A DNA stretch of 64,000 nt, taken from positions 3,778,001 through 3,842,000 of the forward strand of contig NC_088881.1 of assembly GCF_032884065.1 (NCBI RefSeq), given 5' to 3'. The first letter of the stretch is position 1. Every line of letters begins with the position of its first letter. Both the position numbers and the translations under genes were made by a program. This document shows positions 36,260 to 48,405 of this stretch, piece by piece. The notes under the pieces are model-generated. The model saw only the letters and a program-made list of their open reading frames with translations, did not search any database and was not told where the DNA came from. Source of the DNA: Artemia franciscana (taxonomy: Eukaryota > Arthropoda > Branchiopoda > Anostraca > Artemiidae).

Positions 36260-37430
36260 AATTCGGAAGTGAAGAAAACTTATTATCTAAAGAAGCCTTA
36301 GAACCATTACTAAAAGAACTAAAAAAAATTAAAGCCATAGGTGCTGACATTGTGGTACAGGGTTTTAAAAATAAGGTGATTGTGAAGTTAGAGATAAATT
36401 ACCAAAGATTATGAAAATGATTAAACAGGGAAAGTACCTAGGTTAGGAAAACTTTAATTAAATCCTTGCAACGAATTGAGCAATAGCTTGGTTTCTATTG
36501 GAAACAAATGACTTAATATAACAGTTTTTAGACTTAGATATGTTCTGAATAAAGTTGTAGAGAAGAACAATGTGATTTTCAGAAGGAAAGAAGATTCAGC
36601 CCAAAAAAAAAACAGCTCTACTCAAGGCCCTATCCAAGCAAGGTACTGAGATGAGTTAATTGAACTGCATATGAGAACAACTACTGCGGTTAAGATAGGA
36701 AATGAGGTTGGTTAATTTGGAAACCAGTTTTGTATTGACTCAGGAGGTAAGCAGGGTTGCACTCAACCTCCATTAATGTGGATCATTTAGATGGACCTTG
36801 TCCTAAGAAGCACAGGGAAGGCTATAGAAGAGCATGGAATCAAATGGAATCATAGAATCCATTTCGAACTGCCTTGACTTTGGTTATGCAGGTGATTTCA
36901 GTGTCCTAGATATAAATGTTAGAGAAATCAGATTTTTTGAAGGATTTGGGAGTTCAGGGTGCAGAAAAAAGTTTGAAAACTAATAAAGAAGACTAAGTCG
37001 CTTAGGCTAGGAATAAATAAAGGTGAAAAGATGATATTGGGAAATGAGAAGAACAGTTAAGTAGATAGCTTTACTTACATGGTTACTATTATTAGTAAAT
37101 ATAGTAGATACAGTTAAGATTAAAAAAAAAAACAGAATGGTCAAGGCCCAGTGTGTATGTTCACAGCAGAAAAAAAGTTGAGAAGAATACTGAGATGGTT
37201 AGCGAACCAAGATTAGAATAACTGAAGCTACAGTTATAAAAGTGGTAAAACATGGTTCTCAAAAGTGGGTAGTTTGGAGGACAAAGGAGGATATGTTTTC
37301 CAGAGGGATTGTTTATGGATTCTTTTGGGCACCCCTTGGTCTGAACTTGTTTCAGACAATAAGTTGTACGAAAAATGTGGTTTTTACGAGGTTGTAGCCT
37401 CTTTTACAAGGTTTAGGCTTGACTATAGGT
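36260..37430 (+). pseudogene. RTE-like LINE fragment spanning the RT palm
   Basis: Plus-strand pieces match the other TAG-tailed copies in order: 'tgaagttagagataaattac' (linker), 'gtttttagacttagatatgt' (finger), 'aagcagggttgcactcaacc' (GKQGC), 'ggttatgcaggtgatttc' (YAGD where active copies have YADD), 'aagaagactaagtcgcttag' (KKTKSL), then FQRDCLWILLGTPWSEL and KLYEKCG. Heavily frameshifted. Confidence 0.7.
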
Positions 37431-37704
37431 CTTTATTGATAATAACAAGAAAATTTCTTATGGCACTTATTGGAATCAAAATAAGTTCTTTTGATAAACA
37501 TGAATCAAATTGTACAACAATATTCGGGTATTTTGGACACAAGGTTATATCTGCAACGCAAGTTAATAATACTTATATCCTAGGAATAACACAAGTTAAA
37601 ATACTGTAATAATACAAGTTAATAGTAGTTATATCCCTTTTAATAGTTTGTGGTTTAAATGATATGAACAAGACACATTTGATATTGATAAACATTTATT
37701 ATCT

Positions 37705-38110
37705 AAGGTTGTGGCAGAGCAGTCTACTTTAAGTTTTCGGCCGGGTCGTTTCAGCACATATATTTATGGATCTGCAGATACTAATAATAAAAAGATGAGT
37801 GCCACACTCATGTGGCGTGGAACTGCCACATTACGTCATCTTATCATGATATTGTTCAGTTTATATGCGAAATTGATTCTATTGAGGAGCTAGCTTTATG
37901 TGAAACGTTTTTGGGTGAGGATAGTCTTCTCTCGTTCTATAGTTGTCAAAGGTATTGTTTGGAATCAAAAAACCGTTCACGAATGGACAGAGGTGGCCTG
38001 GCGTTTCTAGTAAAGGACTCTATACAGTACTAGGTCCGTGGTGATCTTTTGGCTTGGCTAGAGGGTGAGTTTGTATCTGTAATATGTTGCTTCAACCACA
38101 TATTTTTCTA
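37705..38110 (+). pseudogene. LINE endonuclease-domain fragment
   Basis: Plus strand: IDSIEELALCETFLGEDSL, then NRSRMDRGGLAFLVKDSIQY, a stop, and RGDLLAWLEGEFVSVIC. 'E-T-(F/W)-L' and 'R-x-x-x-GG-(V/L)-A-(F/I)-(L/Y)-V' are motifs of APE-type LINE endonucleases. The rest of the domain is lost or unrecognisable by 38110. Confidence 0.65.
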
Positions 38111-38959
38111 CTTTGACCGAAGTTGACCAAATAACATAAATAACTGAGACAGTCACAGTACCAAGAACAAATCTATGAAACTCTTGTGGTTTTTTATTCA
38201 CAATAAAGATCGTTGACTTCCCTAAATGTTATTCTATCCCATTTTCTACGGCTATATTGAGAAAAAGGGGGGATATAATCCCAGGGGACTATTTATTTTT
38301 GAAACTTAGTTGTCTTTTATCTTTGAAAGCATTGAGAGTTTGTGGGTTGACTATAAAATTTGACTGAAAAGACAATAAAATTGTGTTGGCAAAATTTCAA
38401 TCAAAGCAGGTAAAACCCCCCGAAACTTGCAGAGCTGCCAATCAAATGGCATTTCTTTTGTGGTGAATTTTGGCATTTTCCTAGCAGGTATACTAAAACT
38501 TTTTAGGGACTTGTTTTTGCTCAATTTTAAAAAGAAAATTCTGATTTATTTAACGAAAAAATAAGATACACATTTTCTAATAATAGAAGTCTCAGTAAAA
38601 CTGAATGTTGCTATCTCTGGTATAAAACAGGCGAAATTACGAGGTTTTTCTAAGATTCCAGGGAAAGTAGGTGTCAGCTTCTAGTTTTCTGCCGTTTATG
38701 AAGATTGCTTATCTACAAGTTATGGCAACACTGCCCAATCAATTCTAAACAGTTTAGCCACACAAACTAAAAAAAAATTATAATGGACAAGTTAGGCTGA
38801 TTCTCTATGGTATTGAATCCCCTTGATAGTAACGTTGAATTTTGGAAACAATCAAAAGTAAGTGTTATTTAGATATAAATAATATTGGAAGGTTCGTCGG
38901 GGTAGGTGCAGGGTATTGTGAAGATTTTCTGGAATGATTGCTTTTAGTGTTTTGTCAGT

Positions 38960-39060
38960 CTATGTTGTCATTGTATTCTTTTTTTGCTTGTTTATTGTGT
39001 GTCACAATAGCCCAAAAGGGCTTTCGTGTGAATAAATCTATCCGTCTATCTATCTAAAAA
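38960..39060 (+). mobile_element. LINE 3' end with (ATCT)n-like tail
   Basis: 'gtcacaatagcccaaaaggg', 'ctttcgtgtgaataaatcta' then 'tccgtctatctatctaaaa': a 3'-UTR end with short tetranucleotide tail, lying ~25 bp from the PLXDC exon 2 donor. Together with the endonuclease piece at 37.7 kb it may mark an internally decayed LINE on the same strand. Confidence 0.5.
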
Positions 39061-39088
39061 GTGTGCCTTGTAGAACAAAAACATTTAC

Positions 39089-39283
39089 CTGAATTACCAA
39101 CTGTTGATCTAAAAAAGTCATGGCCATCTTTACCAATTGGAGCATTTTTTTCGCTAGTAATTGAGGCCAAATCATCTAAGTTTTCTTTAGACACAGTTTC
39201 TCTCTTGGTCCGAATCGTCAAGTCTACAAGTTCAATCTGTTCTCGTCCAAAACCACCATTGTTATATGCTGGTAATTCATATC
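39089..39283 (-). CDS. PLXDC: PLXDC-like gene, exon 2 (N-terminal ectodomain spacer)
   Basis: The minus strand shows a pyrimidine-rich tract ending TTTTCAG before 39283 and a GTAAATG donor after 39089. The 195 bases hold 64 complete codons with no stop, starting YELPAYNNGGFGREQ and ending FFRSTVGNS, with two bases at the start and one at the end shared with neighbouring exons. The product is polar, rich in Lys, Asp and Glu, with no cysteine and no hydrophobic segment. This fits the poorly conserved stretch between signal peptide and ectodomain in PLXDC proteins. Homology cannot be judged from this exon alone; the assignment comes from splice phase (Gly codon from exon 1, Asp codon into exon 3), strand and order. 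A 91-bp minisatellite begins about 130 bp upstream of the acceptor. Confidence 0.8.
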
Positions 39284-39411
39284 CTGAAAAGAAAGAAAAA
39301 TTCTAAAATTGTCAAGGAACTTGCTTGTGCTTATGCTATGCATAAGCAATCCAAGAGCCAGATTACAACTTCTTTAGCCAGAATACAACTCCTTTAGCCA
39401 GAATACAACCT

Positions 39412-40645
39412 TCGCCAGAATATAGCCATGTCACCTAATACAGAAGCCTTTACGGTAGCTGTCAACAGAAATTGGTGCAGCAAGCCACAGCGCACAATTA
39501 TATCGCTAGAACACAGCCGTATCACCTAGTACAGAAGCCTTTAAGGTAGCTGTCAACAGAAATTGGTGCAGCAAGCCACAGCGCACAGTTATATCACCAG
39601 AATATAGCCATGTCATCTAGTACTGAAGCCTTTACTGAAATCTTTAAGTTAGCTGTCAGCAGAGATTGGTGCAGCAAGCCACAGCGCACAGTTATGTCAC
39701 CAGAATATAGCCATGTCATCTAGTACTGAAGCCTTTAAGTTGGCTGTCAATAGAGATTGGTGCAGCAAGCCACGGTGCACAGTTAAATCGCCAGAATATA
39801 GGCATGTCACCTAGTACTGAAGCCTTTAAGTTAGCTGTAAGCAGAGATTGGTGCAACAAGCCACAGCGCACAGTTATATCGCCAGAATATAGCCATGTCA
39901 CCTAGTACTGAAGCCTTTAAGTTAGCTGTCAGCAGAGATTGGTGCAACAAGCCACAGCGCACAGTTATATCGCCAGAATATAGCCATGTCACCTAGTACT
40001 GAAGCCTTTAAGTTAGCTGTCAGCAGAGATCGGTGCAACAAGCCACAGCGCACATTTATATCGCCAGAATATAGCCATGACACCTAGTACTGAAGCCTCG
40101 TCACCTAGTACTTCAGTACTGAAGTACTGAAGTTAGCTGTCAGCAGTTAGCTGTCAGCAGAGATTGGTGCAACAAGCCACAGCACACAGTTATATCGCCA
40201 GAATATAGCCAAGTCACCTAGTACTGAAGCTTTTAAGCTAGCTAACAACAATGATTGCCACAGCAAGCCACGGCGCAGAGTTATATCACCAGAATATAGC
40301 CATGACATCTAGTAATGAAGCCTTTAAGTTGGCTGTCAACAGAGATTGGTGCAGCAAGCCACGGTGCACAGTTAAATCGCCAGAATATAGGCATGTCACC
40401 TAGTACTGAAGTCTTTAAGTTAGCTGTCAACAGAGATTGGTGCAACAAGCCACAGCGCACAGTTATATAGCCAGAATATAGCCATGTCACCTAGTACTGA
40501 AGCCTTTAAGTTAGCTGTCAGCAGAGATTGGTGCAACAAGCCATAGCGCACAGTTATATCGCCAGAATATAGCCATGTCACCTAGTACTGAAGCCTTTAA
40601 GCTAGCTAACAACAATGATTGCCACAGCAAGCCATGGCGCACAGT
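39412..40645. repeat. 91-bp minisatellite, about 13 copies
   Basis: 'ccagaatatagccatgtcac' recurs every 91 bp (e.g. 39700, 39791, 39882, 39973, 40064). Unit landmarks: 'ctagtactgaagcctttaag', 'ttagctgtcagcagagattg', 'agccacagcgcacagttata'. One unit has an internal expansion around 40095-40160. Frames on either strand are by-products of the repeat. Confidence 0.95.
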
Positions 40646-41054
40646 TTGGGATGCACCCAATGAGCTGAATCACCATCACAAAAACAGTTGCAAATTTTAA
40701 AAAAGTGGCAAACTCAAAAATTTACAGTAAACAGATTGCAAAGACTTATTGGATATACTTGGCATATGAAAAAACGAATAAACAAAAAGAGGAGGAAAAT
40801 AAAATACAAACAACCATGTCTAAGTAAAAATAAAAGTAAGTGTACAACATAAGTAGGCCTAAGCATATAAGTAAGCATACAAGTAAAAATAATTATTCTG
40901 ATTCTGCATAAATCTTCTATGCTTTTGAATATCTAGATCATTTAGTCGCTTTTGATGAGACCACCTTGGAGTCCATACTAAATGTTTTACCACAATTTTT
41001 AAGTAATCAGCTAAAAAAAAAACAAAAAAAAAAAACAAGAGCTAACAGCTCATT

Positions 41055-42920
41055 TGGCACTTGTGACGAGGCAAGAAGAGCTAAGAGCCAAGAGATCATA
41101 TGGTATGAGCTCTAATGAAATTCTATGAATCAATAGATGGATTTAAAAGGAAAATAAGAGGCTTAATGCCGGTCAGGATTTAAAATAAGAGCTCTGAGTC
41201 ACGATGTCCTTCTAAATATCAAAATTCATTAAGATCCGATCACCCACTCGTAAGTTATCAATACCTAACTTTTTCTAATTTTTCCTCTCCCTTTAGCCCC
41301 CCAGATGGTCGAATCTGGGAAAACGACTTTATCAAGTCAATTTGCGCAGCTCCCTGACCCGCCTACCAATTTTCACCGTCCTAGCACGTCCAGAAGCATC
41401 AAACTCGCCAAATCAGTGAACCCCCCCAAACAGAGCAAATCCAGTACAGTTCCATCAGTCACGTATCAAGGACATTTCCTTATTCTATCCACCAAGCTTC
41501 ATCCCGAGTCCTCCACTCCATGTGTTTTCCAGGATTTCCCCCTCCAACTCCCCCCAATGTCAAAAGATCTGGTCGGGATTTGAAATAAGAGCTCTGAGAC
41601 ATGAATTCCTTCTAAATATCAAATTTCATTAAATCCGATCATCTATTCGTAAGATAAAAATACCCCAATTTTCACGTTTTCCAAGAATTCCGGTTTCCCC
41701 CTCCAACCCCCCCCCCCCCCCAATGTCACAGATTCTGGTCGGAATTTAAAATTAGAGCTTTAAAGCACAAGATCCTTCTAAATATCAAGTTTCATTAAGC
41801 TCTGGTCACCCTTTCGTAAATTACAAATACCTCAATTTTCAAAATTACCCCCCCCCCCTCCAACTACCTCAAAGAGAGCGGATCCGTCCTGGTTATGTCA
41901 GTCACGTATCTTGGACAGGCTTTTATTCTTCCCGTCCAGTTTCATCCTGATCTCACTCCTTTAAGTATTTTCTAAGATTACTGGCCCCTCCCAACCCCCC
42001 CCCCCCAAATGTCACAAGATCCGGTTGGGATTTAACATAAGAGCTCTGAGACACAATATCCTTCTAACTATCAAATTTCATTGAGATCCGATCGCCCGTT
42101 TGTAAGTTAAAAATACCTCGTTTTTTCTAATTTTTCAGAATTACCCCCCCCCCCCCCAACTAGCCCAAAGAGAGCGGATCCGTTCCGGTTAAGTCAATCA
42201 TGTATCTAGGACTTGTGCTTATTTTCCCCACCAAGTTTCATCACGATCCCTCCACTCTAAGTGTTTTCCAAGTTTTAGGTTTCCCCCTCCCAACTCCCCC
42301 CCCCCCAATGTCAACAGATCCGGTCAGGATTTAAAATAAGAGCTTCGAGACACGATATCCTTCTAAATATTAAATTTCATTGAGATCCAATCACCCATTC
42401 GTAAGTTAAAAATACCTAATTTTTTCTAATTTTTCAGAATTACCCCCCCTCCACTACCTCAAAGAGAGCGGATCCATTCCGGTTATGTCAATCATGTATC
42501 TAGGAATTGTGCTTATTTTTCCCACCAAGTTTCATCCCGATCCCTCCACTCTAAGTGTTTCCAAAGATTTTAGGTTTTCCCTCCCATATCCCCCCAATGT
42601 CACCAGATCCGGTCGAGATTTAAAATAACAGCTCTGAGACAAGATATCCTTCCAAACATCTAATTTCATTAAGATCTGATCAACCGTTCGTAAGTTAAAA
42701 ATACTTCAATTTTTCTATTTTTTTCGAATTAACGGACCCCCCACCCCCCCCACCCAGATGGTCAAATCAGAAAAACGACTATTTCAATTTTAATCTGGTC
42801 CGGTCCCTGATACGCCTGCCAAGTCTCATCGTCCTAGCTTACCTAAAGTAGCAAAACTGGAACCAACAGACCAACAGAATTTGCAATTGCTATATGTAAC
42901 CTGGTTAATACCAAGTGCCA
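41055..42920 (+). mobile_element. Minisatellite-bearing DNA element, copy 3 (complete)
   Basis: Both ends present: TGGCACTTG at 41055-41063 and its reverse complement CAAGTGCCA at 42912-42920. Just inside the right end is a hairpin (the AACCTGGTTAATACCAAG region; other copies CACTTGG-TTAATA-CCAAGTG). Between are a ~130-bp 5' segment ('agagatcatatggtatgagc'), about five ~290-bp units with poly-C runs, and a 3' segment from 'cagatggtcaaatcag'. Short inverted ends plus tandem units plus a 3' hairpin resemble Helentron-derived non-autonomous elements (HINE/DINE-1). No Rep/helicase is seen. Confidence 0.7.
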
Positions 42921-43319
42921 CAAAAAAAAGATAAAGGCATCGATTTAAATTGAGAAATTTTCAAAAACCGTAGTTACGATGTTCTAATAAAAGGAGACTC
43001 TGCACACATTCCTCTAAAAAAAAAAAAAAAATAAAAAATCAGACACATCCAATGACAGACACCATCTGTAGGCTATCCATGTAAAGAATTCATCCCCCAT
43101 TTAATTTCTTCAATAGTCTTTTCATTTGTGTCTTGTTTTTCAATCCATTTTTTATTTTTGTAAGGTTATTTCCAAAGGATGTTTTTTTATAGTACATATG
43201 TATATGTTTTGTTTAAGTACTGAATACAGCTTAGTAGAGGTCATTCCTCTACTAAGAAGAATTACTCTCATTTGATTTGTCTTTTTGTTTCTTCATGTTT
43301 TTTTTTATAGAATTAAATT

Positions 43320-44130
43320 TTTAAAAAACGGTTTTTTTTCATCTGAAAGTAAGTAGGAACATTCAAACTTAAAACGAACAGAAATTATTACACATATAAG
43401 GGGGCTGCCCCCTCCTTAACAGCTCGCTCTTTACGCTAAAGTTTTTTAGTACTTTTAAAAAGGTTTACTGTTGTAATTAAATGACCATTGTGTTTCAGGA
43501 GTCATCTTTAAAGAATTGGAACAAAATTCCGACTTTAGCGCAAAGAGCGAGGTGTTGAAGAGAGGGCAGTCCCCTTCCTATACGTAAATATTTCTGTTCG
43601 TTTTAAGTTTTAACGTTGTATCTTACTTTCAGTTGAAAAAACTTGTTTTTTTATTTAATTTCTGATCATTTTTAAATAATACAAGGAAATATGGACACAC
43701 CTTGGCCAGATGGACCTTAAAGACCCTGCTTCTGGGGCTGTGTGTGTGTCTTTGGGGAGGGGGGGGGGGTCATGTTATATCCAAAGACATAGTTATTTTG
43801 CCTATCAACTATGATGAACAAAACATCTAACTCAAATTTTGAATGGACCATTTTGGAAAAAAAGAGGCGAGAGGAGGTTTTGGTCACTTAAAAAGCGCAC
43901 TAGAACTTTTAATTTACGTTCGAATGAGCCATCTCAAGATGTCCTAGGACCAATGGGTCGATACGATCACCCTTGGGAAAAACAAAAAAAAGCAACAAAT
44001 AAATAAATAAACATAAATCCATGACATCTCTTCTGGCAAAAAATACAAAATTCCACAGTTTTGCAGATAAGAGCTTGAAAGGTCTACAGTAGGGTTCTCA
44101 GGTACGCTGAATAGCCCAAAAAAGCTATTA
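43320..44130. mobile_element. Foldback-family element, copy with ~75-bp loop
   Basis: The left arm 43320-43448 ('aaagtaagtaggaacattca', 'cagaaattattacacatata') and right arm 43525-43665 ('ctgttcgttttaagttttaa') are diverged inverted repeats. Then follow the shared blocks 'ccaaagacatagttatttt', 'gcgcactagaacttttaatt', 'gatacgatcacccttgggaa' and 'gggttctcaggtacgctgaa'. Non-autonomous; no transposase. Confidence 0.7.
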
Positions 44131-45055
44131 CAGCTTCCAGTAAATGATGTTATTGCAGTAGCTGATAAAAAATGAAAGAATTGCAATTCAATTCTGAAAT
44201 CAGTAAAAATAATAATAATAACAAAGATGTTCAAGTCATATGCATATTACTATTAGAAGGGCTGGATTTCAATCTTTCGATGGCCTCTAGACAAACATAA
44301 TCAGGAGCAAGATGCAGCTACAGTCTTGCAGATTCAGAGCAGCAACTACCTCCTCAGCTTTCATGCCAATTTTTATTAACATTTAAGTATATTTATCAAG
44401 CAACAACAAAAAAATCTTCAAAATTGTAGTCCATAAATTTATAACAGCAAATAAACTTCCAGTAGGCTCCCCCATCCCCTGCTTCTTTCCAAAATGTTGT
44501 ATCTACCACCAAGTAAATGAAGAAATCCTTTAAACAACCAATTTTTGTCATTGCAATGCTTAACTACTTATTCTAAATTCAGTTCAGTTTTTTCATTTAT
44601 AAATCAAATACATTTAAGTAATATGCAAGTACCCGCCCAAAGAAAGATACAAAAAAGCACTTGCGACTGGGTAGGTACATAAAACTCAGTATCTACCTAA
44701 AAATTCACGACAAAAAAAAATGAGAAAAAATAAAATAATAATAATAATAACCAATAAAAACCAATCTCTCATCAACTCGTCAATAATAATAATTAATTTC
44801 ATAATAACAAACAGAAAAGACAGAAAAAAAAGGAAAATAAATAAATAAAAAACTATGAAACATCTTTTTAACTCATTTTTAAATAACCCCAGGTGCTCAG
44901 CCGCCCAAATGCACAAAATAGAATTAATAGACCTCAACACAACCATAGTGAAAAGCCAAACAACCATATTTTTGAACCAACAACATTAGAATATTTAAAG
45001 TGAAACTTCAAAAGCTTAAAAGAAGAGACTTCACTTACAAGTAATAAACCTCTAT
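44131..45055. other. AT-rich intron sequence
   Basis: No recognised gene. A minus-strand frame at 44686-44967 starts with a hydrophobic stretch but has no donor in the phase needed, and low-complexity Ile/Phe runs afterwards. Confidence 0.5.
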
Positions 45056-45059
45056 GAAT

Positions 45060-45560
45060 TTATGTGTCCTTAATTTTATTTATTTATGTATTTATTAATA
45101 CCAAATACGGCAAGCTTTCAAGCTTGTCGCAATAAATATAATAAATAGAAGTTATGACAACATAATACACAACATAATACATAATACAACTGACAACATA
45201 GTACACACATATAAATCGATGAAAATAACGACTACAACAAACACTGACAAATAATACTATAAATTATTTAAAAATGATTTACTTTGAAAATTTGTTTCTG
45301 CTAGTCTTGTTTTGAATTTATTTATGTCGTCTGTTAGAAATGTTTTAGGTGGAAGGTCATTCCATGGCTTCCACACCCTGCTGTAAAATGAATGTTGGCC
45401 TATTTTCCTTTTTGACAGTGAGGGGTACAATTTATGTGGGTGTTATGCTGATAAGAAACTTTCATTCCTGGTCGAACTCTCATGGAGGGTCAAAAGAAAG
45501 GATCCATCAATCATCCAATCAAGACTGTCAATCATCCATCAATCATCCTGGTGATTTTGC
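45060..45560 (-). pseudogene. CR1/L2-like LINE 3' end
   Basis: Minus strand: PHKLYPSLSKRKIGQHSFYS, RVWKPWNDLPPKTFLTDDIN, KFKTRLAETNFQ and a stop. 'S-F-x-x-R-x-W-x-x-WN-x-LP' and 'F-K-x-(R/K)-L' mark the polymerase C-terminus. A 3' UTR follows, ending in 'taataaatacataaataaat'. One frame break upstream. Confidence 0.7.
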
Positions 45561-45584
45561 ATAGATTGCAGCTCAGTGGTTATT

Positions 45585-47490
45585 GTAACCTTACCAATCA
45601 GTTTCAAATTACCAGGGTATAGAGAAGGTAAAGTTTGATACAGACATATGTAGAGCAATGTGATCCTGACTGACAAACTTCAAAAGGAAAACTTTAAATA
45701 CTACCCATCATCATACAAGAGGACACTCCAAGAAGCTGTCAAAGTTAAGCTTCCAATCAAAAATCCATCAAAAATACTTCTCAAGGAGTGTCACAAACCA
45801 CTGGAATGAACTAGCCCAGAGACAAGGAACTGATATCAGGCAATTAAAAGAATTAACAAAAGAGTAATTAACCAATTAGTTTCAAATTATCAAGAAGCTG
45901 TCAAAGTTAAGCTTCCAATCAAAAATCCATCAAATATAAGGAGTGTCATAAACCACTGGAATGAACTAGCCCAGAGACAAGGAACTGATATCAGGCAATT
46001 AAAAGAATTAACAAAAGAATAATTGACCAATTAGTTTCAAATTATCAGAGTATAGAAAAGGTAAGGTTTGATACAGACATATGTAGAGCAATGTGATCCT
46101 GACTTACAAACTTCAAAAGGAAAACTTTAAATACTACCCATCATCATACAAGAGGACACTCCAAGAAGCTGTCAAAGTTAAGCTTCCAATCAAAAATCCA
46201 TCAAATATACTTCTCAAGGAGTGTCACAAACCACTGGAATGAACTAGCCCAGAGACAAGGAACTGATATCAGGCAATTAAAAGAATTAACAAAAGAGTAA
46301 TTAACCAATTAGTTTCAAATTATCAAGAAGCTGTCAAAGTTAAGCTTCCAATCAAAAATCCATCAAATATAAGGAGTGTCATAAACCACTGGAATGAACT
46401 AGCCCAGAGACAAGGAACTGATATCAGGCAATTAAAAGAATTAACAAAAGAGTAATTAACCAATTAGTTTCAAATTATCAAGAAGCTGTCAAAGTTAAGC
46501 TTCCAATCAAAAATCCATCAAATATACTTCTCAAGGAGTGTCACAAACCACTGGAATGAACTAGCCCAGAGACAAGGAACTGATATCAGGCAATTAAAAG
46601 AATTAACAAAAGAGTAATTAACCAATTAGTTTCAAATTATCAAGAAGCTGTCAAAGTTAAGCTTCCAATCAAAAATCCATCAAATATAAGGAGTGTCATA
46701 AACCACTGGAATGAACTAGCCCAGAGACACGGAACTGATATCAGGCAATTAAAAGAATTAACAAAAGAATAATTGACCAATTAGTTTCAAATTATCAGAG
46801 TATAGAGAAGGTAAGGTTTGATACAGACATATGTAGAGCAATGTGATCCTGACTTACAAACTTCAAAAAGAAAACTTTCAATACTACCCATCATCATACA
46901 AGAGGACACTCCAAGAAGCTGTCAAAGTTAAGCTTCCAATCAAAAATCCATCAAATATACTTCTCAAGGAGTGTCACAAACCACTGGAATGAACTAGCCC
47001 AGAGACAAGGAACTGATATCAGGCAATTAAAAGAATTAACAAAAGAGTAATTAACCAATTAGTTTCAAATTATCAAGAAGCTGTCAAAGTTAAGCTTCCA
47101 ATCAAAAATCCATCAAATATAAGGAGTGTCATAAACCACTGGAATGAACTAGCCCAGAGACAAGGAACTGATATCAGGCAATTAAAAGAATTAACAAAAG
47201 AATAATTGACCAATTAGTTTCAAATTATCAGAGTATAGAGAAGGTAAGGTTTGATACAGACATATGTAGAGCAATGTGATCCTGACTTACAAACTTCAAA
47301 AGGAAAACTTTAAATACTACCCATCATCATACAAGAGGACACTCCAAGAAGCTGTCAAAGTTAAGCTTCCAATCAAAAATCCATCAAATATACTTCTCAA
47401 GGAGTGTCACAAACCACTGGAATGAACTAGCCCAGAGACAAGGAACTGATATCAGGCAATTAAAAGAATTAACAAAAGATCTTTAAACTT
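45585..47490 (+). repeat. 433-bp higher-order array built from a LINE polymerase C-terminus
   Basis: 'aagaagctgtcaaagttaag' occurs at 45730, 45892, 46163, 46325, 46480, 46642, 46913, 47073 and 47346. Two subunit types alternate: a long one encoding RGHSKKLSKLSFQSKIHQ, IYFSRSVTNHWNELAQRQ and GTDIRQLKELTKE with a stop, and a shorter one lacking 'cttctca'. Larger units are 433 bp (one of 317). 'RGHSKKL ... FSRSV-x-x-HWN-x-L' is the typical C-terminus of CR1/L2-like LINEs, also seen at 57.7 kb. The long subunit stays open in every copy. Confidence 0.93.
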
Positions 47491-48154
47491 TGTTAAAGAG
47501 AGAAAGATTTTGTACAAAAAAGTTACAGTAACAAATCATACAAGAATTATGGCAGCCATATTAGCAGATTAATATACACACACAGTACGTTTTCAGTGTT
47601 TTCTCAACTAGTACCTAGCAAGGAGCAAACCATCTTTGACACTATTAGGCTCTTTGAACATTTTTGGCTCTTTACTAGAATTAGTACAAGAAAGAAGATA
47701 AAGAGACTCATCATTGATACACAGACTAAAATATAATTTTCTTGGGTTTTCAAAAAAAGAAAACTTTTATTCAAACTTTTAGAACATGATGATTTGAATT
47801 TTTCATTTTTCCTTTTGATCAATCTCTATTTTCAAGGATAAACAGAAATGGCACAAAATATAGTTGTTTGTGAAAATTCATTTTTCTTTACTCTATCAAG
47901 ATGAATTTATTAAAAAATCTTGTGGACATGATAATTTTACCCTCAAGCAAGCCTTTTAAAAACTATCTACCCTACTATATAATTGTTTCGCTTTTTCTAT
48001 TTACATATTTTATATGAAGTCCCAATTGTCTTAATGAGAGTTTTATACCAAGTTTTGCTGTTTTTTTTTCAAAGTATGCAGGAAATTCCTGAGTGTAGAA
48101 ACTGGCAATGTTGCTGAGAAAAAAGCACCTATGGTATCTGATGCTTTGTCACTT
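47491..48154. other. Intron sequence without recognised features
   Basis: AT-rich; no motif or repeat recognised. Confidence 0.5.
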
Positions 48155-48405
48155 TGATTCAATTCAGTTCAATTTATTAATATAATATGCTTAACAAATA
48201 AAATACACTGGTCACCACAGAGAGGCAGAGCTCATGATTGTGGTGACCCCATCAATATTTGTAACATAAACAGTATTAGTTGAAGATCCAATACCCAAGT
48301 CCACAGCCCAGCACACAAAGCAGAAAGACAAAATAAAAATCACAATAACAAAACAATCAAACAAACGTGCACAGAGAATGACATCATGAGCAATCAGAGA
48401 CAATG
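48155..48405 (-). mobile_element. LINE 3'-UTR and tail
   Basis: Minus strand ends '...aataaattgaactgaattga', a CR1-clade-type tail, preceded by 'ctggtcaccacagagaggca'-type UTR text (seen reversed) and a hydrophobic pseudo-frame. 48406-49898 has no recognised gene; 49380-49700 is an inverted, diverged copy of 56750-56945. Confidence 0.45.

Noticed and set aside
39716..40490. Minus-strand frames starting MTWLYSGDITVRCGLLHQ
   Set aside because: By-product of the 91-bp minisatellite; no splice or start context.
44686..44967. Minus-strand frame starting MVVWLFTMVVLRS as the signal-peptide exon of the PLXDC-like gene
   Set aside because: No GT donor in the phase needed to join exon 2; the frame decays into Ile/Phe low complexity. 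Exon 1 at 59068-59122 has the right donor and phase.
48212..48403. Minus-strand hydrophobic frame as a signal peptide or membrane protein
   Set aside because: Lies in what looks like a LINE 3' UTR ending in an 'aataaattgaactgaattga' tail; no splice site or partner.
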